Assembly (NCBI RefSeq): GCF_900129935.1
Contig: NZ_FQXJ01000016.1
Location: 1-64,000 of the forward strand
Source: Desulfosporosinus lacus DSM 15449
GTDB taxonomy: Bacteria > Bacillota > Desulfitobacteriia > Desulfitobacteriales > Desulfitobacteriaceae
Reading direction: 5' to 3'
DNA: 64,000 nt
Positions 1-9,300 of the stretch are shown piece by piece. Numbering within the stretch: position 1 is the first letter of the stretch; each line of letters begins with the position of its first letter. Under the pieces are notes generated by a model. It was not told the origin of the DNA and did no database searches. It saw only the letters and a program-made list of their open reading frames with translations. A program made the position numbers and the translations under genes.

Positions 1-648
1 CCTGACAGTGGCAGCAATCCAAAATCGACACTGGTGTCGATTTTGACCTACACTCAGGCACTCATCCTCCTCGGAATCCCGGAAGAGGAGCGGGAGGAAT
101 TTATCGAGAAACATGATGTCGAGAGCATGACCAAATCGGAACTGCAGCAGGCTGTCAAGGACAGGGATCAAGTCATTCAGGAAAAGAAAGACCTCCAAAA
201 GGACCTGGACGTGAAAAGCAGCGAAATCACCCAATTAAGCGCTCAGGCCAAAAGTCTCGAAGAACAGGTGAACGACTGCCAAGCCAAATACTTGACTGAG
301 CAGGAAAAAGTCACGTTAAAACTAAAGGAACTGGAAACCGCCAAGGAAGAGGCCCCCTCCGCTAAAGAAATCGCCGAACTGGAAAACAAGCTCCAAGCTG
401 AGAAAAGCCAATCCTCCATCTCGAAGGCTGATGCACAATTCACCATTCACCGCGATATCATTCTCAATGCTTACAAAGAGCTTTCACAAATACTTTCCGC
501 TTTAAACAGAATAGATCCTGAGATAAAGGAAAATTACCGAGAGAAATTGCATACCATGCTTCAAAACCTGGCTAAGCATGTGGAAGTGTGGCCTCCCATT
601 ATCACTTCAAATTTATCGATTAATACCACCCATTCCAGAAGGAGTTAA
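1..648 (+). CDS. DUF3102-like coiled-coil protein, 5' partial
   Basis: The reading frame is open from the first base of the window, so the N-terminus lies outside it. A GTG at 34 could be a start, but the preceding codons also read well, so I treat the gene as cut. The start of the visible protein (LTYTQALILLGIPEEER, then a FIEKHDVESMTKSEL segment) resembles the middle of DUF3102 proteins, which are common in Firmicutes mobile and phage regions. Residues about 45-130 are a charged heptad-rich coiled coil. The last ~15 residues are low-quality sequence that runs into the intron-like remnant, so the 3' end may have been replaced. Function is unknown; these proteins are often thought to bind DNA. 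Family assignment is from memory and moderately sure. Confidence 0.55.
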   Translation, partial: PDSGSNPKSTLVSILTYTQALILLGIPEEEREEFIEKHDVESMTKSELQQAVKDRDQVIQEKKDLQKDLDVKSSEITQLSAQAKSLEEQVNDCQAKYLTEQEKVTLKLKELETAKEEAPSAKEIAELENKLQAEKSQSSISKADAQFTIHRDIILNAYKELSQILSALNRIDPEIKENYREKLHTMLQNLAKHVEVWPPIITSNLSINTTHSRRS

Positions 649-654
649 CTTATC

Positions 655-1170
655 CACCTCTTGTGCAGGTAATGTTTCAGTTTCAAGGGCTATAGTATGT
701 TATAGCCTTCCCTCCACAGGAATTACCCCGCTTCACAGGTACTATTCTATAATCCGACTTCCTAGAGCCATCCGCTTCCTCACTTTATTATCGCTTGTTA
801 CGCGTACCTCAGATAGACTCTGAGGAGCAACTAGGATCTCATGTGTTGCCGTAAAATATCAATGTATAGCATGCTGAGTTCTACGACCCCGGGGAAGCTG
901 CGGTTTTCTTACCATAACGTTAACCGCAGTATTGCTTTCTGTTCTGACAACTACATCAGCCTTCCCGTTTTCCAGTATTTCGGAGCTCAATCGCTTCAAC
1001 CTTTCGGCTTTCAGCCTACTATCTCGTTTGCCTACGCTTAAAGAAGTGAGTTACCCCACTTCCTCCAAGGCTAATTACGGGCGGTTGGTCTACCTTACCC
1101 GATGGGATTCCCACCCACTATATTTTACGACCTGGCACATCCGCACTGTCAGGCACCGGTAGCCTCCAAA
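655..1170 (-). mobile_element. group II intron 5' fragment (domain I remnant)
   Basis: Read on the minus strand from about 1170 downward, this stretch looks like the 5' half of a bacterial group II intron ribozyme. It has a GTGCG-like beginning, a GTGGGTGGGAATCCC block, a run resembling CCGCCCGTAATTAGCC, and later an AAGCGGGGTAA...CCTGTGGAGGGA stretch. No reverse transcriptase (LtrA) or domain V/VI is visible, so only a truncated, non-mobile piece remains. The small plus-strand frames across it show no protein character. The call rests on remembered consensus blocks; a covariance-model search would settle it. Confidence 0.5.
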
Positions 1171-1259
1171 CCGACATATAGAGACTCAACTTTCACCTTA
1201 CCAATACTCCTCCGCATAAAGTTTAATGCAGTTCAAATACTTCAAACTATATGGCACTA

Positions 1260-2381
1260 TTAGAACGTGTTGATTATTTTGATTAGTGCCTTTGCTATTT
1301 TCATAACTTCATCCTCTGTATTGGAAGCACCAAGGGAAATACGGATAGTCCCTTTTGCATATTCATCGGGAACATCAATAGCTTGGATAACATGTGATTT
1401 TTGCGTTTTAACCGAATCACACGCAGACCCCATTGACACGCAAATTCCCATTAAATCAAGACGATGTAGCATTGCTTCACCTTCTACATTCTTAAAAGAA
1501 AGATTGATGTTTCCATGAAGCCTTTCTTCGCTACCATTTCTGATGTAGTCTATATTAGCAGCTGAGAGCATATTGATCAGAAGATTTTCCATGTGTAACA
1601 GTTTTTCTGTAAATATTGAGATGTTTTCGACGTTTTTCTTCAAGGCCGTAGCCATAGCTACAATTGCTGCTATATTCTCGGTGCCCGCTCGCATTCCAAA
1701 CTCTTGAGAACCCCCGTCTGCATATGGATGAATTGCTGTACCCTTTCTAACATAAAGAAATCCAATTCCTTTAGGTCCGTTAAATTTATGGGCTGATGCT
1801 GAAAGCATATCTATGTCAAGTTCCCGCACATTAATTGGAATGTGCCCAACGGCCTGAACAGCATCTGTATGGAATAGAGCCCCAGACTTATGAGCAACCA
1901 TTGCAAGTTCTTTGATAGGTTGGACTGTTCCTATTTCGTTATTAGCAAACATTATGGTCACTAATTTTGTATTATCACAAATATATTTTTGCAACGATTT
2001 CGCATGGACGATACCTTTTTTGTCAACAGGGAGATATACTACTGGGTAACCCATGCGTTCAATTGCTGCGCAAGCATTGAGGACGGCATGGTGTTCAATT
2101 GTAGAGGTAATAGTTGCTCGCGTATCTCCATACACCAACATAGTCCCTTTAATTGCCCAATTATTGCTTTCAGTTCCACCTGAGGTAAAGTATATTTCTT
2201 CTGGATAAGCGCCGATGCAATCAGCGATTATTGAACGAGATAGTTTCAGTGCCTTCTTTACCGTGCGCGAAAAGGAATATGGCTGAGACGCATTTCCAAA
2301 TTCTTCGAGCAAAAAAGGTTTCATTGCTTCAAAGGCATCTATGTCAAGTTTTGTTGTCGCAGCATTATCAGCATAAATCAT
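1260..2381 (-). CDS. cysteine desulfurase (NifS/IscS/DndA-like), BREX-4 linked
   Basis: This 373-residue PLP enzyme should take sulfur from cysteine, giving alanine and a protein persulfide. The N-terminus (YADNAATTKL), the TSGGTESNNWAIKG substrate loop, the EHHAVLN histidine motif, HTDAVQAVG and the SASAHKFNGPKG lysine motif that binds PLP are all in class V aminotransferase order. The active-site cysteine probably lies in the SMGSACDS loop near residue 318. Length is normal. It is the last gene of the seven-gene BREX operon, 18 bases after the zinc-ribbon gene. This placement beside a PAPS-reductase-like protein mirrors DndA and DndC of DNA phosphorothioation, so I infer that it supplies sulfur to this system rather than to general Fe-S assembly. 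A housekeeping role cannot be excluded. Confidence 0.9.
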   Translation of the reverse strand: MIYADNAATTKLDIDAFEAMKPFLLEEFGNASQPYSFSRTVKKALKLSRSIIADCIGAYPEEIYFTSGGTESNNWAIKGTMLVYGDTRATITSTIEHHAVLNACAAIERMGYPVVYLPVDKKGIVHAKSLQKYICDNTKLVTIMFANNEIGTVQPIKELAMVAHKSGALFHTDAVQAVGHIPINVRELDIDMLSASAHKFNGPKGIGFLYVRKGTAIHPYADGGSQEFGMRAGTENIAAIVAMATALKKNVENISIFTEKLLHMENLLINMLSAANIDYIRNGSEERLHGNINLSFKNVEGEAMLHRLDLMGICVSMGSACDSVKTQKSHVIQAIDVPDEYAKGTIRISLGASNTEDEVMKIAKALIKIINTF

Positions 2382-2399
2382 TTATTTTTACCTCGGTTC

Positions 2400-2597
2400 T
2401 TATTTAAACAAAGCACATCCTTCTTCTATGAATTCCTCGATTTTTTCTAAAAGTTCTTCAATTGTTGCATCCAGATAACCGGCAAGGCAATCCATGCAGT
2501 AGAAGGTAGTAACCTCTGTGCCAAGCATTTTTTTGTTTATTCCAATTGTGTTCTTATCCAAGTCTTTCTTTCCGCAAGATACGCATTCAATCTTCAT
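2400..2597 (-). CDS. small zinc-ribbon protein in BREX-4 operon
   Basis: This 65-residue protein has two CxxC pairs (CVSCGKKD near residues 5-8 and CMDC near 34-37), a probable four-cysteine zinc ribbon. An acidic helix (LEEKIEEF-like) and a single further cysteine near the end follow. Its start overlaps the end of brxL by 11 bases and it ends 18 bases before the cysteine desulfurase gene, so it is almost certainly translated as part of the operon. Function is unknown to me. The placement next to a sulfur donor suggests a sulfur carrier or adaptor, but that is speculation. It is short, yet the cysteine pattern and tight coupling support a real gene. Confidence 0.7.
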   Translation of the reverse strand: MKIECVSCGKKDLDKNTIGINKKMLGTEVTTFYCMDCLAGYLDATIEELLEKIEEFIEEGCALFK

Positions 2598-4032
2598 TGC
2601 TTGTCTTCCTTACGGAGAATACAGGAACGTCCTTGCCTTTGAATTCTATATCTAAAATTCCCAACTGCTTCTTAATAATCTGACGCATTTTGGCAGCAGG
2701 ACGAAGGCAGTACATTTGAAACTCTCTAATATCGACATCTTCGGCAGAGCGAACTTGGGGGAAAAGAAGCTTTAGGTATGAGGTTGTAATTCGTTTTACA
2801 GCCTCCGTGTCTCTGGTGTCAGCATGATCCGGAACAACTATCAGCTGATCAACAATTGCGCGATAACTGGCATCCTCGCGAAGCAGATGCATAATTGTAC
2901 AAAAGTATTCTGAATTCAATGCCCACCCGGAAATCTTCAAGTCATCGTGCATACGAGGAATATCCCAGCCCTTGATGAAACCATGGAAACGGTCAATCAA
3001 GGCACTTTCGTGAAAAGCGCTTGGAAGTTCTGAAAACATACTCTTGTATTCATCCATGTTGCCTTTACTGATATTTCCAAGCAGAATGATTCCAGAATCA
3101 GCTGTACCCTCGTAGTTCCCTACGGTAAATACTCCGGATTCCATATATCCCTTTAGAGCCGCTCGCATTTCATCAACATCTGTAAAAGAAATGGTCTGAA
3201 CCTCATCAAGTGCGATAAAGTCATTTCCACACACAAGTCCAGGTGTTCTCTTGCTTATATCATAAAACATTTTGGCTCGTGACATGACACCGCCAGAAGA
3301 GAGCCAACCAAATTTACTAACTCGCCCAAACAAATACGACTTGCCCGTGCCTTTCGGCGCAAGCTCAATCAAGTTTAAGCGTTTTTCAACAAACGGCAAC
3401 AGACGAGTGAGCATAGTAAGCTTTTCATGCTCATCAGCATAACCATCGGCATTGTAGTCTATTGCTCCGAGGATTATGTCAATCCACTCTTTGATATTAA
3501 ACTGTGCACGGGTCTCTTTGTAATAATCAAGGTCTACACTGTATGGGCAGAAATCGGTAAAGCTAACCAATTTGATACGCCCCGGTATTTTTAATTCCTC
3601 ATCCGGCAGGCGATATCCAAGTTCAACTACGCCCCATGTCTCTTTTCCCTTTACCAACTCATCCTTACATTGGTACCATACATCAGATTCGATGATTGTT
3701 TCTCTATTTGTCAGCCCAAAATCTGGAAGTGCAAATGTTATCTCTTGATTTTTAATATTAATATCAACCGAAATTTTCGTAAGAAACTTCACACGTTCAT
3801 TTTCAACAATGATCCGATTTTTGATGCTGATCCACTCATCCTTTTTTGGCAAATACTCGTGAATAAAGCTGGATACTTCTTCTATGTCAAATTTTCCATC
3901 TTCATTTTCAAATTTTTTCAAAAGCCAGTCTCTCAAAAAAGAAGGAAGACTGAGGGCAGAAAAGAAATTGCTCTTTTTTAAATCTTTATACACGACCATT
4001 TCATCAAAGTATTCTCTAAGCTTTTCTATCAT
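2587..4032 (-). CDS. brxL: BREX protein BrxL, short form
   Basis: This 481-residue AAA+ protein belongs to the BrxL family of BREX phage-defence systems. The Walker A region is LAPKGTGKSYLFGRVSKFGWLSSGG, broken here as LAPKGTGKSY followed by LFGRVSKFGW. A Walker B-like stretch (GNDFIALDEVQTI) and an arginine-rich sensor region (ESALIDRFHGFIKGWDIPRM) follow. The N-terminal ~200 residues match the DNA-binding half of the family. Many BrxL proteins continue into a Lon-protease-like domain of about 200 residues; this one stops just after a RPAAKMRQIIKKQLG segment, so that domain is absent. The gene starts 12 bases after pglZ. It is expected to form a ring on DNA and contribute to defence; the exact role is not visible here. 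Confidence 0.85.
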   Translation of the reverse strand: MIEKLREYFDEMVVYKDLKKSNFFSALSLPSFLRDWLLKKFENEDGKFDIEEVSSFIHEYLPKKDEWISIKNRIIVENERVKFLTKISVDINIKNQEITFALPDFGLTNRETIIESDVWYQCKDELVKGKETWGVVELGYRLPDEELKIPGRIKLVSFTDFCPYSVDLDYYKETRAQFNIKEWIDIILGAIDYNADGYADEHEKLTMLTRLLPFVEKRLNLIELAPKGTGKSYLFGRVSKFGWLSSGGVMSRAKMFYDISKRTPGLVCGNDFIALDEVQTISFTDVDEMRAALKGYMESGVFTVGNYEGTADSGIILLGNISKGNMDEYKSMFSELPSAFHESALIDRFHGFIKGWDIPRMHDDLKISGWALNSEYFCTIMHLLREDASYRAIVDQLIVVPDHADTRDTEAVKRITTSYLKLLFPQVRSAEDVDIREFQMYCLRPAAKMRQIIKKQLGILDIEFKGKDVPVFSVRKTSNED

Positions 4033-4044
4033 GACTCAACCTCC

Positions 4045-6345
4045 TTACAATATCTTATTTTCCTTGAAGCCTTCTTTATTGGCAGTAAACTTCAAGTTTG
4101 ATGCAACCTTATTGTTGTTTGAGTATACATCAACAGTATAATCACCAATTTTTCTTAGATCTGGCAATTTGACAATGAATGTCTGTCCGTCAGAAGTTTC
4201 AACATCATAATCTTTCTTGTAATCTTTTCCGCTAACGGAAACTGTAATATGACCCAGTTTGCTTTTTGAAAACAATCGGATCAGTGCATTCTTTTTCATT
4301 GTGCTGAATTCGATAGAAGGAGTACGCAATTGAACTTCAATTTCGACAGCACTATAAGTGATTTCAATAATCGGAACCGCGACTTCCTCCAATGTTGCTC
4401 CTCCGTGAACCTCAACATTGGCTTTTCTACTTCCCCTAAAGCGGTCATAATTAGCAAGAACCCAGTAGCCATTTTCTTCTGTTGCGCAAGTCGGACATTC
4501 GTTAATTTCGTTTTTCGGGCAACATCTGCCGGAATGCTTACCCTTTGTCGCCATTTCCCACTTGTTTTCACGATTACTAATCACTGAAAGTCGGCTTGCC
4601 CCATGGTCTGAAATCATAACAGCCTTCGAGCATTTACCAGTGATGAGTTTTGTTTGAATCTTTGCCAAGACCTCATCTATAATTTCGAGTTCTCGTGCCA
4701 AATGTAATGGCAACGGACTAACACGGTAATCGAAATCGTCTTGTCCGTGGTGCTTAATATCGTCCAAGGATTTGATACCGTTTTTGTCAGGAACAAGAGT
4801 TGCTCCAGCACTTTCAAACACTTCAATAAATTCTTTGTTGCAGGATGTTATGGACGGCAATTCACATCTGCAAACCGTAACAAATGCCAGCAGTCCTCTT
4901 TGACGGCATTTTTCCATAATAAAGCCAAGATACTCAACACCCATTGCATCCATAAAATACAAGTGTGTATCGGTCTTATCAATAGCTTCAGTCTTTTCAG
5001 TTCGGGACGGCAGTAGCAGGTTGAATTCTCGCTTTTCCGCCTGTTCTTCAACAAGGGCTTCGAATTCTGGGAAAATCTTGTTTATTACTTTCTCATACTT
5101 GTATGTCTGAAAATAATCAATTAGCAATTCGCTTTTGAAACGAAATGGAAGCAAATAAGCATAGATGTCAGGATAGACATTCTTTAATATGCTTACAATT
5201 TCATCTTTTTCGAATTCAAGCGCAAAGATATCCAAATTTTCAAAAATCAATGCCCGTTCCGCTAATGTGCTGTCAGTAAGGTAATAGATTGCATATTTAT
5301 CTTTGCTTTTTACCATCGTACAGTAGTCAAGGACTTCTGCCGCAGGATTACCAAATGACCGAAGGAGGACTTTACGTTCTCTGTATTTACTCCAAAAATC
5401 AGTGTCATTCCATTCGACAGTTAATATGCTTCTGAACAAGCATCTGACCAGTCCCACTACGGATTTTGCTTCTTTCACAGAGGTATTTAGGCACCAACTA
5501 TTGGGAGCGCCGTATAGTTTTAAAGCGATAAAGTACAACCATTTTTTGCTGTCATCAAAAATATGCCAGTTGCTTGCCGCCAATTCCAGATTTGAGCAGA
5601 TTCCAAAAATACGTGTGAAATATGCAGTCCAAGAAGTGCATTTTGTCACTTCTCTTAATGCAGCGGCCCACTGATCATCTGTTCCAAAGGCAGCACTTAA
5701 TTGGTTTGTGGCGGGATCTATCTTGCAAAGCACTTCAAATGCACTATTTTGCTCTGTAAGATGATATAGAGACAATGGGTATGCGGATTTACGCTTACGG
5801 GTTCTAACATATAACACATCTACTGTGACCGTTTCAATGGCCGTCGATACATGATGAACTCCATCAATCATGCTTCCATTCGTTGGCGATGGCATTTCAG
5901 GCGGAAAGAAAACCAATTTGGGTATAGGCGTCTTTTCGCCGTCTACCATATAAATAATTCTGTCAAGACGAATATCGGAAGTGACAAGCTGTTTTTCACA
6001 CTGATAGCAAAGAATAACAATATGACAGGTGGTTGTCGTAGAGTGGATCAGCTGTGAAAGCTGTTTTCTCAACTCGACTTCACCAAGCAACCTTAGGTGA
6101 GATGTGAATCCAGCAAGAAACACTATGCCCTGTCTGTTACGAAGGTCGTTGAGAAGGGAATCCACACTCGGATTTTCATCCTTTTTGGCGTAATCCTCCA
6201 TCTGAATAAAAGCATTATTTCCCACATGAAAATGCTGCTTAATTCGGTCAAGGTCACTAGCGTTTTGTACATTTACAAAACGAGGCTGAGTGTCGGTAGA
6301 ACGCAAATATCTATCGATTCTTTTTATACATTCTTCGATTTTCAT
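4045..6345 (-). CDS. pglZ: BREX phosphatase-domain protein PglZ (type 4)
   Basis: This 766-residue protein has the alkaline-phosphatase-superfamily PglZ domain that defines BREX systems. Metal-site motifs are visible as LYFMDAMGVEYLGFI near residue 470 and MISDHGASRLSVI near residue 595. A cysteine-rich insert (GRCCPKNEINECPTC) follows, then a GGATLEEVAVPIIEI segment typical of the domain end. The N-terminal 450 residues are helical and poorly conserved, and about 100 beta-rich residues close the protein. It lies 11 bases after brxC and 12 before brxL, within one operon. PglZ is needed for defence in studied BREX systems, although its biochemical target is unsettled. Confidence 0.88.
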   Translation of the reverse strand: MKIEECIKRIDRYLRSTDTQPRFVNVQNASDLDRIKQHFHVGNNAFIQMEDYAKKDENPSVDSLLNDLRNRQGIVFLAGFTSHLRLLGEVELRKQLSQLIHSTTTTCHIVILCYQCEKQLVTSDIRLDRIIYMVDGEKTPIPKLVFFPPEMPSPTNGSMIDGVHHVSTAIETVTVDVLYVRTRKRKSAYPLSLYHLTEQNSAFEVLCKIDPATNQLSAAFGTDDQWAAALREVTKCTSWTAYFTRIFGICSNLELAASNWHIFDDSKKWLYFIALKLYGAPNSWCLNTSVKEAKSVVGLVRCLFRSILTVEWNDTDFWSKYRERKVLLRSFGNPAAEVLDYCTMVKSKDKYAIYYLTDSTLAERALIFENLDIFALEFEKDEIVSILKNVYPDIYAYLLPFRFKSELLIDYFQTYKYEKVINKIFPEFEALVEEQAEKREFNLLLPSRTEKTEAIDKTDTHLYFMDAMGVEYLGFIMEKCRQRGLLAFVTVCRCELPSITSCNKEFIEVFESAGATLVPDKNGIKSLDDIKHHGQDDFDYRVSPLPLHLARELEIIDEVLAKIQTKLITGKCSKAVMISDHGASRLSVISNRENKWEMATKGKHSGRCCPKNEINECPTCATEENGYWVLANYDRFRGSRKANVEVHGGATLEEVAVPIIEITYSAVEIEVQLRTPSIEFSTMKKNALIRLFSKSKLGHITVSVSGKDYKKDYDVETSDGQTFIVKLPDLRKIGDYTVDVYSNNNKVASNLKFTANKEGFKENKIL

Positions 6346-6356
6346 TCCGCACCTCC

Positions 6357-9300
6357 TTAGTTACCTTTGATAATCTCCATACCTACAATCATGTTATCGC
6401 GGATAAGCTCCTTCAAGTAACGCTTTACATCAGCAACATCCATGCCATCAATCTTCTCTAACGCTTTTTCACAGCCATTCTGGTTATATTTAAATTCAGC
6501 CATCTGGCACAATTGTTTATCAACTTCCGGCAATCCGAACCAATCGTATGACCTTGGTGTCATAACATCACTTAAATATTTTCTGACTTCATCAACAGCA
6601 TCCAGCATCACATTGTACGATTTAATGATAGTAGCACAGAATGCTTTGTCTCGCTCTTCTTTGCTGCTTAATCTGTCAAAGAAATCTGCGTGTTCAAAAA
6701 ACTCCATCGTTTTCTCGATAGAGGCTTTATCCGGCTGCTTTTTGCTGACTGTTCCAAAGGCCAGTCTTGCAGCCTGGACATCTTTATCAGGAACCATACA
6801 GAGAATAGGAGTAAGGTATTTATCAGACCAATCACGAGGGTTCTCTGTTCCGGTCTTTTCTTTCCAGAACTTCTTCAATTTAGCTGATCCCTGTTCACTA
6901 ACAAATTTTTCAACGGTTGTTTGCACAGTGTTTTGATATGCAGCCTTTTCTGCCGTAAACATACCGGATGGCAACAGCATGAAAATGTCTTTAACTTCTT
7001 CATCTGTAAACTGGCCAACAAAGAAAGCACACGCTTTCTTAAATGTTTCAGTTTGGTTATTATAAAATGCGTTAAATGCAGAGCCATTTACCGAAACCTG
7101 TTCCAGAAATCTTTGTCTTTGAGCATCCAAGAGTTGCCCTGACTTTTTCATGTTGTATAAGAGTTCCATGAATTCAGACAATTCATCCCAGTTATTCTTC
7201 GCATACATATACGAGATACGAATGAGATTGCAACGGTCGCACCATTCGTGTATGGTTGCGTCAAAAGATATATTTTTAGGCAGCACCTTATTGCTGGCAA
7301 CAATTATCTGGTATTCCAAAATCACTTCAGCAATCTTTTGATTTGCAGTATCGGTGTTCCATACCCAGTTTGCTGCATCGGCATCAAATTTCTTTTTTAA
7401 CCGATTTATATACTGACCACCATCACCAATTTCACTCGCCAACGAAATAAGAATACCTTCGGCGTAAGTATGCAAATATGAGTCCATGCCTTCCGTGCAT
7501 TTTTCCTTGGAAATCAGAGTAGTTGCGTCCTCAACAAGATTGACATTTTCAATGCAGAGTCTGCCAATATCCAGAGCGATGTCACTGTCTGACTTTGACG
7601 CACTGCTGTTGTTTGCGATAGCGGTGAAATTGTCAATCAGCTCTACAACTTTCTGCTTGTCCGTTTTTAAAGTTGTGGTATCCACAATGGATTTCAAGCA
7701 CCAAATTGGGAATGACAGTTCCTTCATCTTCTGACGAATCCGCTCTCTTGTTTGCTCAACAGAGCTGCAAAGATTAAGCGAGATATCAAATATTTTAGAT
7801 GACGACTCATTAAAAGCCTTTTCATTGGCAGTCATGGTGACAATGTATTTGTCCTTGTATCGCGGAATTGGCGTACCATTATGCTTAATGACTTCAACTA
7901 TCATTTCTTTTAGTTTGTGAACAGAAAGCGCATCATTCGTAATTCCGTCACTCCAGCTAAAAGAACCATTCGTGTATTCCTTCAAAACAAATCCCATCAC
8001 AAAAGCCGTGAGGTTACAAGGCATAAAGCCATACGGCTCTTCCTTAAGTGCATCGTAAATCTGCGCAATTGAGATTTTACGATCCATCTTGAATGCCGTT
8101 GCAATAATGTCCTCTACATATTGTTTAATTCTTGAGATTGGTAAATAAGGCTTGTCAGTCCAGTAATTTTCTTTCTGCCAAGCCTCATCACCGATATAGC
8201 TCTCCAATTTTGTTTGCGGGTTGCCGGAGCGATACTGACCAGAGGTGGTCTGATTAGCACCGCAATCAACACCTGCAGGGAGAGAAGTTGCCTGCCACAT
8301 TGTTTCCGTTACAGCTTTGCCGGTCTCCAAGCCATTTGGATACAGTTTCTTGTTTATTGCAGACAGTTCACTGTAAAGCAAATCAAGCGTAGTTGCTCTT
8401 TCACCAACGGGCTTATCTTCTGTGTAAACGACAAACTCTCCACCGGTAATTTTGTTTTTCCACTTTTTCAGAACTTCTTTGGCATTGGCTTCATACTGTG
8501 CTGCCAGTCCTCTATCCTGCTTCAGGTTAATAACAGCATTGGCCATTGCCTCAACATACTGCTCCATAAGATCTCCGCCCAGAGGCGTGATAGAGGCATC
8601 AATAAACACCATATGGTAACTGCCATCTGCAATTGCTTCTTTGATTTGCTTTCCTATAATGGCGCTTTCTGCCTCATCCTTTGCAAACGTAACCACAGCC
8701 GCAATTCTATTTCCCAGAGTACCTTCCTGGTTTCGCAATAAATTGATAGTAGACTTAAAATCGCTTGCTGCAACATATTTTATGAAATAACGTGAACGCA
8801 GTGCGCCACCGAGGGAAATCGCAGAAGCAATATCGCCCTCGTTGATAAGCGCAGATATTGACTTCTTGCGTTGGTTTTCTTTTTCTTTGTCCAATTCCAC
8901 AGCGTTTCCGGCATTTATCAATGCTGAATACTGGAACTTGCCACCGCTCATCTGTTTTCTAAAAAGGACATCAGGAATCAGGCTGTCCGCAATGCGGGCA
9001 GCCTCGTCATTTTCCAAGTCAGAGCCTTCAAAGGCGTTATTCACATTTTTCTCATTAGGGATAAACAGTTCAACGGTATCGCCTGTTTTTTGCGAAATCG
9101 CCTGCAAAAGCAATACGGTTTTAAGAACTCGCTGTTCATCTCGACCAAGATTCTTTGTGAATGCAAATGAGAAACAATCCAAAATCGAACGAATGTCGTG
9201 AGACAGATACTCCTTGCCTTTTTCGTAGAAGAAATCCCACAACATATCAATAGTTAGCAGAGGATTGGTGTCAAAAGGCCCGCAGTTGTCAATGAACCAC

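Noticed and set aside
841-1162. small plus-strand frames over the intron-like region
   Set aside because: They are opposite to a structured-RNA-like sequence and show no protein character.
1260-2381. the desulfurase as part of a dnd system
   Set aside because: No dndB, dndD or dndE lies nearby. The neighbours are BREX genes, so the sulfur function is assigned to BREX type 4 instead.
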